From contig LSYV01000002.1 in assembly GCA_001584585.1 (NCBI GenBank), positions 649,919 to 713,918 of the forward strand: a stretch of 64,000 bases of DNA. The letters are read 5' to 3'. This document shows, in pieces, positions 46,770-58,220 of the stretch; the first letter of the stretch is position 1, and each line of letters begins with the position of its first letter. Both the position numbers and the translations under genes were made by a program. A model generated the notes under the pieces. It was not told the DNA's origin, searched no databases, and worked only from the letters and a program-made list of their open reading frames with translations. Source of the DNA: Gonium pectorale. Its lineage: Eukaryota > Chlorophyta > Chlorophyceae > Chlamydomonadales > Volvocaceae.

Positions 46770-49700
46770 ATGCGGTCCCTTGCCGGCACTGCGGCGCCCC
46801 TAGCGGGTCCGCTGGCAACGCACTGCGGACCCAGCTGCCGTCCCCTCACAACCTACGCTCGCACCGCACCGCACCTTGCCTGCCACCCTCGCCACGCCGC
46901 GGCGCCGTTCTGCGCTTCCGTGGAATCGGAGCCCGGGCAAGGCGGCCCGGGCCCTACCGTCACCGGCCTCAGCCGCGGCGGCGGCGCCCATCGGGGCCGG
47001 ACCATCGTGGCCGCAGCACCTGGCGCTGCCGCAGCACCCGCCGGGCCATCCAGCAGCAGCGACCTGTCGGCGATCGCGGCGCTGCTGACAGACGATGAGC
47101 TGAGGGCGCGAGGCGTGAAGCTGCCCAGCCACTGTTGCGGCTGCGGGATGCGGCTGCAGCGGCGCGAGCCGGAGGCCCCTGGGTGAGCCCTCGGCAAAAC
47201 AAGCGTACCAACTGGGGGCATGGGAGGCGGCTAGGTAGTTCAGGTTCCATAGGCCTGGATACCGGTATGTTTGCGGCCGGTGCGAAGGGCCGGCGAGCGC
47301 GCTTCAACCGAGGAGACGCCCTCCAACGTCTCTTCTGTAGGAAGGGGATGGCCATGGCGCCGGCATGCGCACGGTCTGGGTTTAAGCGGCGTGGCTGACA
47401 TGTGTATGAAACACGGGTTGTTAGTGTCGGCTTTGGAGGGAGTCCAGCCGGTACACGCACTGGCGAAGCGGCTCTGCCCCGCCAACATGGTGCCGAACCC
47501 CGAGGACGGCGCTTGCTGTACGCTGAGATGGGCGCCGTCGCGGCAAAGGGCCGACCTCACTCACCAAAACATACCGATCTACGTGATAGTGTGATTCTCT
47601 TGTCGATGGGTCACAAGAGCTTGCCATCTCTCTTGTGGCGCCAGGTTCTTCATAGTGCCGGCCCGCCTGCTGGAGCCGCCGGAGGAGGAGGCGGCCGGGG
47701 CCGATGGCGAGCTTGGGGATGGCGAGGACGCCCTGGAGGCGGCCCGGCGGGAGATGGACCAGGACATGGAGGTGGGCCGCTGGGCGCGCGCGGGGTGGGC
47801 GGGGTGCGCATATCCGGAAGCGACGTTTACTCTGCCCATGGTTAGCACGGGGCGGCGTTTGGGCACGATCTGGTAGAGAGGCACTCGGCATGGCGGGCTA
47901 GGGGGTAATACGGAACGGGAAACGGGTCGCGTCGTGGACACCGAAGCGCATACGCAGTAGTAGGAGGAACGACGGTCTTGGGAAGGTGTGAAGACGACCT
48001 GCGAAACTGCGATGTCAGCGACGAGCGATACGTATCGTGGCATACCTTCGCGGTTGTAGTCGCTGATATATTGCTGACATAGGGGCTAGGGGGGCGCGGC
48101 GCGCGTCGGTCAACGACGCACGGCACTGGAGCACGGGCTTGACCCCGCACGGTTGGCGTGGCCCGAAAAGCCCTGTGTGCCGTAACAACGCTGGCGCTGC
48201 ATCGCATTCGGTTGGCTCGCCCATCAGTTCCAGGTTACCTTGAAAGGGCGAGCAGCAGCGTGTCACCGGGTGCATTTGCATGTGCACACCTGCGGGCGCC
48301 GCCCACTGCTGCCAATGATGTCATTCAGTCAGGTTATCTGAGTTGCTGTCGCCACAAGGCGCCAGCCTGACAGAGAATCATTATTTGGTCTTCAGAGGCA
48401 GCGTTGGCCGCGGCTGGCTGTTTGCTCGGGTTACCCCGTCCACACTCGCCGAATTCGAGTGGCTTACGGCTGGGCTACTCCTTGATAATTAACTCACTGA
48501 GTTTCCCGCATTTCTGCGCATCATCATGTCAACGCGTTGGTAGCACGGGTAACCCCCTGTGCTGGCTGCCCTGCCCTCCTTGCCGCTGCCCGAATGCGCT
48601 GCGTGGCCTGCCTTCAGTCGTGAGCCTCTTCTCGCGCCACGCCACGATCCTGAAGGGCGTGCGCCCTAAGCTCGTCCGGTAGGGTGAGAATTGCTCGGTA
48701 ACCTCTCTGAGTCGCGTATAACCTCGCCTCGCCCGCCTCATCCCGCACCCCAACCCCAACCCCAGGACGACATGGACGATGTTGGGCGGCCCGGCGGCGC
48801 TCCCGACGTGCTGTGCCAGCGGTGCTTCTCGCTCAAGCACGCCGGGTGTGTGGCCTGGTGGCTGGGCGCAGAGTGGGAAGAGCCGGTTGGTTGAGAAGGA
48901 ATCCATGGCAGAGGCGCCAGCTAGGATGCCGGGATAAGCAGAATCGGCGGGCTCAGTTGGATAGCATTGGCCGCCATGCATAACTGACTGTCACGTTCTG
49001 TGCAGGGGTCTGCACGCGGGGTCGGACCCTACCGGAGCGCCCGGGCTGTTCTTTAGGGTGCAGGCGCAAGGTCGGAGACGAAAGGAGTCAATGGTTCGGA
49101 GGCCTCCAGCTCGTGTGCACGGACAACAGCTGCGCTGCAGTGTTGGCCGTTCGTTGGCATGCCTGTTTCCAACACCTGAACAGGGAGACAGGGACCAAAC
49201 CTGTCCTCTCCCTGGACGACAGTGCGTTCACGTCAACCGTTTGCTCCTTTAAGCCCTCTCCCTGGACTTTGCATCGCAGGCGCGTCAAAGTAGCCTCCCT
49301 GGAATCGGCGCTCCCGGCCTTTGACCTCGGGAAAAAGGTGGGGCCGGCCAGGACGTGTCCCGAGGGGGCTTGCATGGACAGCGTGACCTGCCGTGCCGCG
49401 GCTCTGCGTCGGCATCCCAATAGCCTGCCAGCATCTTGAGGGTGTGCCCTGCGTACCCTGCACGCAGCCCGCCGTGCCGGCAGCGCTCCTCTCTTTGGCC
49501 TCTCACAGTTGTCCCCGCTCCTACACCTGAGCCTGACCCCGGATCCCCTGTCGACGACCGCACCCCCTGCCACCGCCACCCTGCCAGGTCGGTCGCAAGA
49601 TCTTCCTGCAGAAGGACCGGAAGGCGGTGGTGCTGTGCGTTGTGGATGTCTGGGACTTTGACGGCTCGCTGCCTCGCCAGGCGCTCAAGTGAGTGCGGCG

Positions 49701-52653
49701 ATGGATTGGCGCAATGGCATTGCCTTCTCCGCTGTGCAGGCGTTGACGTGCGCGCAGCGCTGTCGTTGCAGCTTTGCCGTGCTTGCGGCTTGCGCCTCCG
49801 GGAGGGCCAGGCATGTCTGTGAGCCGGCATGCGGGCTTTGCAACCGCGGGGCTGCATGATCCCCTCGCACCACGGAGTGGGGACCTGCGCGCTACGCGTC
49901 GTGCGCCACCGTACACCCTGGCACACGAGCGCAGCTTGAGCCTGCTGCGGGCGGCGACAGCACTCTTACGCATCGCAGTCCGCACACACTTTCGGAGCGC
50001 GCATGCCCTGCCCACGGCCTGTGTGAGGACATCTGACTGTGATACAACTATGGTCCCCTCGCGTTGCTGTTCTCGCGTCGCAGGTCTCTCTTCCCGCCGG
50101 GTGTGGGCGACGAGCCGCCGGCCGAGCCTAAGTTCACGCTCATGGTCGCGGTCAACAAGTTCGACCTGCTGCCGTCGGAAGCCACCACCACACGGGTGCA
50201 GGTAGGGGCCGGCGTGGGAGGCGGCGTGGCAGTCCGCACGGTGACCGTGCAAGGGAAGGGAGATGCAGGAGACGCTTGGGGCGGGCTTAGGCGGCCGTTA
50301 CCGAGCCGCGCATGGAGATATGGGACATCCGTGCCTGCAGGCGGAGCCGGGGTTGCTTGCACGTGGCTTACGCGCTTGCGTCCCTTGCGCCCCCGTAGCA
50401 ATGGGTCCGGCTACGCCTGAAGCAGGCTGGGCTGCCGTCGCCCGACAAGGTCTTCATGGTCAGCGCCACCAAGGGTCTGGGCGTGCGAGAGATGGTGCAG
50501 GTAAGCTGTTCCACGGTGGCAGGCGGACCGCAACCGCATGTGCCGTACGCTGTGTGTTTATGTACACGGATCACGCGGGTGCATGGATCCGTGTGTCAAT
50601 GTACGCGGATCCAGGGTGCGTGAGACAGGGCGCGCTACCATAGGGCGCTCTTCGCCGTCGCCGCCGCCGCCTGACTCTCGCACCCCTCTGGCCTGCAGGA
50701 CATCCGCAAGGCGCTGGGCTTCCGGGGCGACCTGTGGGTGGTGGGCGCCCAGAACGCGGGCAAGAGCTCGCTCATCACCGCCATGAAGAAGCTGGCGGGC
50801 ACGGCCGACAAAGGTCCGTCACCCCTCCAGCTCAAAAGGCGGCAGGCCGCTTGCTTGTTGCGTTGTGCGTTGTGTGCGACGGGTGGCGGTGCTTGACGGC
50901 GGCTGCGGCGGACCATACGTGTCTGTGGGCCGGACACAAGCAAGCTGAGGATGGAGCGTTCAGAGGGGGCATCTTGAGCTCATGCCAGGCTCTGCACCTG
51001 CCTCTCCGCAAGTGGTATTTGCACCTTCGAATCCTGCTCTGCCGTGCGGTGTCGCAGGTGCCCCGACGATTGCGCCGGTGCCCGGCACGACGCTGGGCTT
51101 GCTGCAGGTGCGACCCGTCGCGGATCCCTGGGTCAGACCATCTGTTGCACCCCTAGCCACGCACCGGGTCGTGTGTGCGCTCGCTCTGCACGCTCAGCAT
51201 CGGGTTATAGGTTTGTATAGCTTTGGGCAACCCTCTGCCGCGCTGCCAGTCTGGTCATCGCCGTAGCCGTGCGCTCCCTGCACCCGGTATGATGCTGCCC
51301 GTTGCCTCTGCCCGTTTGCCCCACCCCATTGCGCGCCCTGCCCAGGTCCCCGGCATGCCGATCGGGCCCAAGCACCGCGCCTTCGACACGCCCGGCGTGC
51401 CGCACCCGCACCAGCTCACCAGCTTCCTGGGGCTGGAGGAGGTCAAGAAGGTGCGCGCTGTGGAAGGAAGCCACTGCTGGGAAAGCGGCATTGGCGCAGC
51501 CTGGCCGGGACACCGAGTGCGAGCGCATGCTATCTTACGCACATGGTCCCGCGTCTCTATTCACGTCCCCGTACAACGGGGCCCGGCCAAACCGCCACCC
51601 TTCTGCCTCCCAGTGCCCGCCATGCCGCGCGTTAGTTCTGTCCGACTCAATGCTTCGACCCAATCCGACACAATGCTTTGTTGCCTTACCACTGTGCAGC
51701 TGATGGGGATGGGGTGACCTGGCGGAAGCCGGTGGAAGCAAGGCCCTAGCACACACGCCGGCCCCGATGCCCCCGCAGGTGCTGCCGTCCAAGCAGCTCC
51801 GCGGCCGCACCTACCGGGTGGCCGCCGGCAGCACGCTGCTGCTGGGCGCCGGCCTGGCGCGCCTCGACGTGCTGGCCTCGCCGGGCGCCACGCTGTACCT
51901 CACGGTGTTCGTGTCGCACCACGTCAACCTGCACATGGGCAAGACGGAGGGTGAGGCGGGGAACGCGGGGATTCTGCAGACGTCATGGGTGTGGGTGGGA
52001 GGGCATAAGGATAGGACTGGAGTGCTGTCGTCAGGTTGGGTTGTGGCTGGGCAGGTGGGCAGGGGTGGATGCGAGCCGGCACCAGGGGACGCATGGGAAA
52101 GGCTCCCACACCGGCAACATACCTCCCTTTCTAGGTTGCTGCCGCTCTCACTCCCTCGCGCGCGTGCGCACACAACGTAGGCGCGGAGGAGCGGCTCCCA
52201 CGCCTGATCGAGCAGGGGCTCCTCTGCCCGCCCGACTCTCCCGAGCGCGCCGCCGCGCTGCCGGCGCTGCAGCCGAGCGAGGTGGAGCTGGAGGGCAGCG
52301 ACTGGCGGCGGAGCACCGTGGACGTGGCTCTCGCGGGCCTCGGCTGGGTGGGCGTGGGCTGCGCCGGCGTGGCGCGTTTCCGGGTCTGGGCGCCGCCCGG
52401 TGTGGCGGTCACGACCCACGCCGCGCTCATTCCGGATTACGCGGAGGTCTTCGAGCGGCCCGGCCTGTCTACGCTACTGCCTAAGGCGCAGACGCGCGCA
52501 CACTTGGCAGAGCGGAAGGAGAAGGCGGAGCGCACGGAGAAGCGGCGGGAGCGGGGCGGCGGTGGCGGCTGGGAGGGCGGGCGCGGGCCGCGCGAGGAGA
52601 CTGGCGAGCGGGAGGGTCTCCGCAACGGGGGCCCGCGGCGAAGCGAGCGGTGA
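46770..52653 (+). CDS. Circularly permuted GTPase, BPG2/NOA1 (YqeH) type
   Basis: Family members are organellar ribosome-assembly GTPases; BPG2 acts on plastid rRNA. Exons: 46770-47182, 47645-47771, 48766-48845, 49280-49337, 49588-49688, 50084-50201, 50399-50500, 50699-50813, 51058-51107, 51346-51450, 51779-51950 and 52181-52653; 637 residues, all junctions in phase. The start MRSLAGTAAPL opens a plausible transit peptide; the frame is open back to 46452, so an upstream start is possible. Zinc-binding pairs: HCCGCGMRLQ and VLCQRCFSLKHAGRVK. Then VVDVWDFDGSLP. The G motifs are in permuted order: G4 VNKFDLL and G5 FMVSATKGLG come before G1 GAQNAGKSSLI, G2 PVPGTTLG and G3 FDTPGVPHPHQ. The C-terminal part has TYRVAAGSTLLLGAGLARLD, NLHMGKTEG and VALAGLGWVGVG, as in BPG2. 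The tail is Arg/Glu/Gly-rich. Confidence 0.92.
47901..47967. repeat. Dispersed intronic repeat, copy 2 (cpGTPase intron 2)
   Basis: Second copy of the element at 5131-5192. It shares GGGAAACGGGTC, a GTCGTGGACACC variant, GCGCATAC and a TAGGAGGA-like tail. The element has no coding potential in frame with its host gene. Confidence 0.55.
48306..48415 (+). repeat. Inverted 110-bp repeat pair, copy 1
   Basis: Matches the reverse complement of 53901-54010 with about two mismatches over 110 bp, from CTGCTGCCAATGATGTCATT to GTTGGCCGCGGCT. Weaker similarity (CTGCGGGCGC) extends outward on one side. It lies in intron 2 of the cpGTPase gene. High identity suggests recent copying. Confidence 0.85.
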
Positions 52654-53345
52654 AGATGATACGTGCCCTAGAGTCTATGCGGGCGCCTTGATAAGGCTGT
52701 TGGTCTGTGCAACTGGTTTGAGCTGGCGCGCTGGGATAACTGCAGGGCGTCACGTGAGCGTATCTCCCCCTCTGGATGTGCAATACCGCACCTGGAATAG
52801 CTTGGTACAGACCAGCTGCATCCGTATCAGGAAGGCTGGCCCCGGCGCTGGGTTACGTCCTCCGGTGCAGTCGTGCTTAGCTGACACAAGGGATATGCAG
52901 ATTTGGCCAATGCACATATATATAGCATGTGGTGAGTCCCCGTTTCTGGTCACGTTTGGCAAGTTACAGTGACTTGCCACGCGACCCGCCAACACTTTAA
53001 CATGCTGCCGCACATCAAACGTACCGCCTCCGAGCACGGAGGACAGAGCGCCACAGGGCAATGGCAAAGAAAGCCATCCCGCTTAAAATGAAGCCTTCAC
53101 ATGCCTGTGAAGGCACATACACATGGAGTTGGCAACCTGATAGGCCCACCAAGTCCTTCCATCCGTACGAAGTCGCTACGTGCGTGTCCTCCCATCGTAC
53201 GAAACCTTGTGCCAACCTCTCAGCACGGCGAGGTCATAGACACGCCATAGACGTAGAGGCGCGCCATGCATAGCAGTACAGAGGCAACAAACAGGCATCT
53301 AAAAGCAAATCTCAAAGGATAACGCCGCCGCTCCAAGAGGCAAGA

Positions 53346-53357
53346 GACCCGAGGGTC
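53346..53357. repeat. 12-bp palindrome variant GACCCGAGGGTC, copy 8
   Basis: Exact variant in intergenic DNA downstream of the cpGTPase gene. Confidence 0.7.
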
Positions 53358-53687
53358 AGTTCGCAGTGAGGATTGGCAGCTCATTCCCTTACCTGCACTC
53401 ACCAGTAGATCAAGCGTCCTCAGCGTCATGACGGCGCGTTGACCTGCCTGCAGACGTGCAGAGGGCAAGTCACGAGCTCACGTGAGCCTGCGTTGCAAAC
53501 ATGCGCACACAGTACGACGACGAGGCTCAAGCTGCAGTACGCTGCATGGTGCACGTGCTTTGATGCGCATTTGTGCTCCGTCAACGCGGCCGGCAGGGGA
53601 TCCGCACGCTCTGGATATCGATAGATGCACTGCAATCTTCGCCTCAGTCAATACTACGTTTGTCTGTCAGCCGGCGTAGAGCCGGAT

Positions 53688-53727
53688 CAGATAACCTGAC
53701 TGAGATAGCATCAGCGGCGAAGCTCAA
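53688..53727 (+). repeat. Short direct repeat of the inner end of the 110-bp element
   Basis: TCAGATAACCTGACTGA plus a following ATCA-GC-GC-AAG pattern recurs at 53976-54012 in the same orientation. Confidence 0.55.
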
Positions 53728-53900
53728 GCAGAGGGCATAGGGGCCCTACGACAGTGGGATCGGCAGGGTGCCCCAGTGCAAATCCCTGGCATCGAAAGGC
53801 TGTACCAGCAAATGCAGAGTCATCCTGACAGAAAGCCCATCACCGGGCATTCAAAATGCTAGGCAAGTGGAGGGTCGCCCGTGCACTGAACTTGGCACGG

Positions 53901-54010
53901 AGCCGCGGCCAACGCTGCCTCAGAAGACCAAATTATGATTCTCTGTCAGGCTGGCGCCTTGTGGCGACAGCAACTCAGATAACCTGACTGAATGACATCA
54001 TTGGCAGCAA
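53901..54010 (-). repeat. Inverted 110-bp repeat pair, copy 2
   Basis: Nearly identical reverse-complement partner of 48306-48415. Its inner end (AACTCAGATAACCTGACTGA) is echoed as a direct repeat at about 53688-53727, so copy 2 may be one end of a longer element of roughly 330 bp. It lies in intergenic DNA between the cpGTPase and rubredoxin genes. Confidence 0.85.
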
Positions 54011-54650
54011 GGAGTTGCGCCCGCAGATGAAGCTCTTGCATCCCCAACCACACGTAGGCCGCATCAAACCCAGGACCGGCGCTTACCTCTACCGCACCTC
54101 CTAGAGCTTTAGTCGCCTGCACCACTCTTCAGCTCACGCCGGCTTAGACGGCTGGCATCCTTGCTCGAGATTCAGTCGCGTAGTGAACTATATCTGTGCT
54201 TGCTGAGTTGCGACGAGGCGCTCTTCCCAGTGCCTACGATGTCCCTGTCCGTATTGCTTCGATGCCGGCCATCAAGTCCGACGCAATCATCAGCCGCCAC
54301 TTGAATGCCGGGACCGGGGTTCGCCTTTGTCTCCACGCATGAAAGCGTTGTAGTCGAACTCGGCGTCTGAAACACAGTCACTGCGATATGCGGATTGGTG
54401 TGCATTAAAATAGAAGGTAAAGCTGTAAGGAACTGTGAAGGCAAGATTGCTTAAGGCGAATATAGATCCTGCGCGAATTGTATTGGCGCCATAATCGCAG
54501 GACCACACAGGCGAAGCTCGTCCAGCAGGTTTCGGAGGGCCAAGTAATTGGGCGACACGGAGGACTTGTCGCGTAGCACCCTCCCTCCAAATTTGCTGCA
54601 CGCATTGACATTGTTGACATTCTTCTTTCTACACTTGCTGTTTGAGCAAC

Positions 54651-55259
54651 ATGGCGCTCGTCGCCCCTCGATCGCTTGCCTGTCGCCAGTGGTCTTCGAC
54701 CCGCGCGACGCCAGTGGCCATCCCTCGGCCAATATTGGCTCGTGACACTCGTGTACGCTCTGCGCCGGAGGCAGAGACCGAGTTCCTCTCCGAGACCGAG
54801 AGGAAGAAAGCTGAGGTCGGCATTGCAGACGCATATGCTTGTCCGGTTCCGCTCGATGCGCTTCCCCTTATACCACGATTTCCGAATATCACATGCCGTT
54901 ATTGCCCCCGATCACAGGCGGAGAAGCTCCGTGCTGCGGAGAAGTTCATGGTGCTGGGCTCGGGCGACGCTACCTGCAAGGGCTGTGGCTACGAGTATAA
55001 GCCCGAAAAGGGTGACCCGGAGTTCCCTGTCCCGCCGGGCGTGACATTCCAAGCGCTGCCCGAGGACTATGTGTGCCCCATTTGCGGTGCGCCCAAGTCC
55101 CAGTTCGAGTCGCGCATGAAGGTCGTGGCTGGTTTTGCGGAGAACCAAAGGTATGGGCTCGGTGGTAACTCCATGACGGAGGGCCAAAAGTCTCTGCTCA
55201 TTTACGGCTCGCTAGCCGTCTTCTTCGCCCTCTTCCTCGCCGGCTACGCCCTGGAGTAA
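54651..55259 (+). CDS. RBD1: Membrane-anchored plastid rubredoxin
   Basis: RBD1 is a thylakoid rubredoxin needed for photosystem II assembly. It starts [13 protein letters not shown] at 54651, a plastid transit peptide. Two exons are likely: 54651-54815 and 54918-55259, giving 168 residues. The 102-nt intron (54816-54917) is in frame and free of stops, so the unspliced frame also reads through. Splicing joins ERKKAE to [16 protein letters not shown], matching the plant protein better. The rubredoxin iron site is [20 protein letters not shown] with [15 protein letters not shown], two CxxC knuckles. After it come [19 protein letters not shown] and a C-terminal membrane span [20 protein letters not shown]. 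This order (soluble rubredoxin then anchor) is typical of RBD1. Confidence 0.95.
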   Translation: MALVAPRSLACRQWSSTRATPVAIPRPILARDTRVRSAPEAETEFLSETERKKAEVGIADAYACPVPLDALPLIPRFPNITCRYCPRSQAEKLRAAEKFMVLGSGDATCKGCGYEYKPEKGDPEFPVPPGVTFQALPEDYVCPICGAPKSQFESRMKVVAGFAENQRYGLGGNSMTEGQKSLLIYGSLAVFFALFLAGYALE

Positions 55260-56373
55260 GGGTCATGGAGTGCGATGGACGATGGGATTGCGTGGGGGTT
55301 GCAGTGACATGCACATGTGTCGCAGTGCATCCGAGGGTATGCTCAGGGGCCGACCGGGGCCCCTGGATTTTGGCTTGTACTGAAACACAGCGACGGCTGT
55401 TCGTAATGCGCAAGACACTTCATTCTAGGTAGCTTACGGGATTCGATACCAAGACAGGCGTTTCTTGGTTTGGGACCTGGCCAGGATAGATGAAACGTCA
55501 GCACAGAGCCATGGTTAAGTCGGACCTGCATCGAGTGCGCACGCCGCTTATTATAGACAGGTTTTGCGGGGACTTCACAGACGTGTGTAACTATATGAGT
55601 GAAATGGTTTTGGCCCCTATGGGTCCAGTGTCACCTGGGCATTTTCCGACGGCCCTTGTGTGTCATGGTGTTGCGGCGAGCATTTATGATGAGTCCTTTC
55701 GTACCTGGTTCTTACTTCGTGGTTTGCTTGTTTGGACCCACTTAGTGCGTGATGCGGAGGGGTTGGCCTGGCTCGCCGTAAGGCGCAAAGCATTGACGCG
55801 CGCTGGGAGCCCGGAACGGACTCTGCTCCTGGAGATCTGTTTGTTTGAGACGGCTGCAGGCCTGTAACAGCCAGAATGCATGATTGCGTCTTGGCACGGC
55901 AGGACGTGGGCTTCCTCATATTGGGTTTCAGGTTAAGACGGGAAGCAATCTGCACTGGAGTTTGGGAATCCCCAGACTGGTGGTCATGGCGCCGGGCAGA
56001 GGTCTTGGCCAGGAGTCTCCCCTAGGCATCTGGTACGAGTACCCATGGTCTGTCTAGCCACAATCCCGTTCGAGTACCCCATCTGCAGTCGAAGTATCTC
56101 ATACAATGCAGGAGGCAGCCATATTCCAGCGCCCGGTGCGTCTTGAGAGTATTTCATTTGGACATGTCTTGGACATGCCGTTGGCCAGGCGATTGGTTCA
56201 TCCCGCACTGTTCTTACCGACCTCAGATATATGCTCCTGCCTCTTCCTTGCGACTTGCGAAAGCTCGCACTGGCAGGTCAGTCAGACAAGTGTTTTGTTC
56301 TTTCACCTGCTGTGCAAAAGCGCCTCAACCCAAGCAATTCACAATCAGGTCTTTGCGGGCTCGATCAACGGTA
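55260..56373. other. Intergenic between rubredoxin and TXNDC17 genes
   Basis: About 1.1 kb. TGTAA occurs at 55586-55590 and 55863-55867, both suitable as rubredoxin poly(A) signals. An open frame of 125 codons at 55490-55867 has no recognised similarity, is low in GC at third positions and probably lies in the 3' untranslated region. Confidence 0.55.
55586..55590 (+). terminator. TGTAA poly(A) signal candidate, rubredoxin gene
   Basis: First TGTAA after the stop, about 330 nt downstream. A second copy follows at 55863-55867. Confidence 0.4.
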
Positions 56374-57292
56374 ATGGCTGCGGCACACACGACCGCAAAC
56401 GTGTCGACCTTCCGGGATGCAGTGTTAGAGTAAGTACGCCGCAGGAAAAATCCCATAGTAATAAGGGTGTTATACAGGGAAGGAAAGGTGACAGCCCCTC
56501 TCCACCCCTACCCCCACCCCAGTCTGAACGATGTGGCAAGTACATCCTCGCAACCCCTCCTCAGGGACGCGCACATTGAAGCCCTTCGGATCCCTCATGT
56601 AGCGTGCGTGACTTTCATGTTCGACGTGCCCTCCTCTGTACGTCGGCTCCATTCCGTTGCTGGCGCCTTGGGGTAACCTCGTAACAGGCTGCAGAAGAAA
56701 CCGACTCCGCGCTACGTCCTTTTCACGGCCGACGATGACCCCACCACGGGGCTGCCCTGGTGCCCCGACTGCGTTCGGGCCGTGCCGGCGGTCCGGGCTG
56801 CGGCCGCTCGGAGTGGGGCCGCCCTTCTGGAGGTGACGGTGGGACCACGCTCTGCGTGGAGGGGCAACGCCGGCCATCCCTTCAGGTGCGCACCTTCGTG
56901 TTGCACTGTACCGGACAGAGGCATTGCATTACAGAAAGCTGCCCGGAGGCTTTCACGGGGGCGGCTCCCACTCAAAGAGCGCGAGCGCCAGGGGACGGTT
57001 CATCCTTGTCAGGCTGCAAATGCTATCAGTATCACCAGCATGACATACTCCACAGGTCGACATTGTGGCAGTCGCACCCAGTCAGTTCGCCGATCCTTTG
57101 TCCAGCTGCGCTGTCCACTGGTCGCTCGCGCCGTATAGGGTCGACCCGCAGCTCAAGCTGACGGGCATTCCGACGCTGCTCCAGTGGGGCCAGGACGGCC
57201 CCTCTCGCCGCCTGGGCCCGGAGCTGGAGGCGTGCGGCTCGCCGTCTGAGGTGGAGAAGCTGCTGCAGTCCACGCAGTTCTTCAGCCCCTGA
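56374..57292 (+). CDS. TXNDC17: TXNDC17/Clot-type thioredoxin
   Basis: Small cytosolic thioredoxin-like protein (TRP14 family) that reduces protein disulfides. Exons: 56374-56429, 56688-56885 and 57139-57292; phases agree; 135 residues, normal for the family. The N-terminus is MAAAHTTANVSTFRDAVLEL. The active site is LPWCPDCVRAVP, the WCPDC signature that separates this family from ordinary thioredoxins (WCGPC). Upstream is YVLFTADDD, corresponding to the family FTGDKD element. Later come VGPRSAWRGNAGHPFRVD and LTGIPTLLQWG with the cis-proline. ATG 56374 was chosen because it gives the usual family length; the frame is open further upstream. Confidence 0.9.
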
Positions 57293-58220
57293 TGTGTTGG
57301 GGGACCCCGATGGGCCTGGTTGAAGAGATACATCCTGACGGGCGCCTGGAGCCCCTCATCCTCTTGAAGGAGACTGGCTTGATTCCCGTCGGGGCCGGGC
57401 TCAGACAGGGTGTACGGCACCATACAGGGAAAGGGCTGGCGATCGGTAGCGGGCACCGGGCAGTCAGTGGCGTACATTTGGCTGTGGCCTGCGGCAAGCT
57501 GGGACCTGGATTGAATGGCAGGGCGGTGGGTGCAGGCAAGTGCAGGCAAAGCTCTCCAGGCCCATGGGTTGGCGCCTGGGTACTGGGCCGGCAGGCGGGC
57601 TACAGGTGGTCGAGCGCGGTGGAATTGGGCATCTGCTGCGCTGCGTAGCTGCCTCGTCGGTCAGGGCAGGCGTTGGTCGACCGAGCTCGTTGTACAATGC
57701 TGCGCCACTTCGCGTGATGTGCCCTCGGGGTATCTTTAAGCCTGAGAACTTGCAGTGACAACTTGAAGACAACCTGTACGAGCCCTGGGCATTATGTGCC
57801 TTCCTTCCCCATGGTCAGCCACTGCTGGCCCATAGCATGGGCATGGTGCACCAATGGGCCCCGTCCCAGTGCCCCTGGCATTTACCATCTCAATTCGTAT
57901 GGTACAGATGTACTTGCAGGATTTAGATACAAACCCTGTAAAAAAGAGCCCGCCAAGAGCCCGCATGCACGCATCTTTATAGTGTCCAGAGGCACGCCTT
58001 CGCACGCAAAGCATTTACTAACATGAGGCTTGGAGACCATGTAATTCATTCACATCCAGGATATCAGAACAAGGCCAGGCCCAACAAACACGTGATACGG
58101 CGGGTTTCGGCCCGGCCAAAGGCCGAGAACCTAGTAGAGAATCTAATTTCAACGTGACGCTGACTTGGATGAACATCGTTGGATAAACGGCCCGTTCCAT
58201 TATACCAGCGTTAGGGGCCG
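57293..58220. other. Intergenic between TXNDC17 and gamma-glutamyl hydrolase genes
   Basis: About 930 bases, with a TGTAA at 57937-57941 as a candidate TXNDC17 poly(A) signal. No exon is supported. The last 200 bases should hold the promoter of the hydrolase gene. Confidence 0.55.
57937..57941 (+). terminator. TGTAA poly(A) signal candidate, TXNDC17 gene
   Basis: TGTAA about 645 nt after the stop at 57292. Confidence 0.35.

Larger units (their letters stand above)
52654..54650. other. Intergenic with repeats, between cpGTPase and rubredoxin genes
   Basis: Two kilobases without a supported exon. It contains the 110-bp repeat copy at 53901-54010, its short direct repeat at 53688-53727 and a palindrome GACCCGAGGGTC at 53346-53357. 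The last few hundred bases should include the rubredoxin promoter and leader. Confidence 0.55.

Noticed and set aside
53000..54000. Searched for CRISPR-like spaced repeats around the short direct repeats
   Set aside because: There are only two copies at one spacing and the genome is eukaryotic.
55490..55867. 125-codon plus frame downstream of the rubredoxin gene
   Set aside because: It has no similarity, weak codon bias and contains TGTAA signals; probably 3' untranslated sequence.
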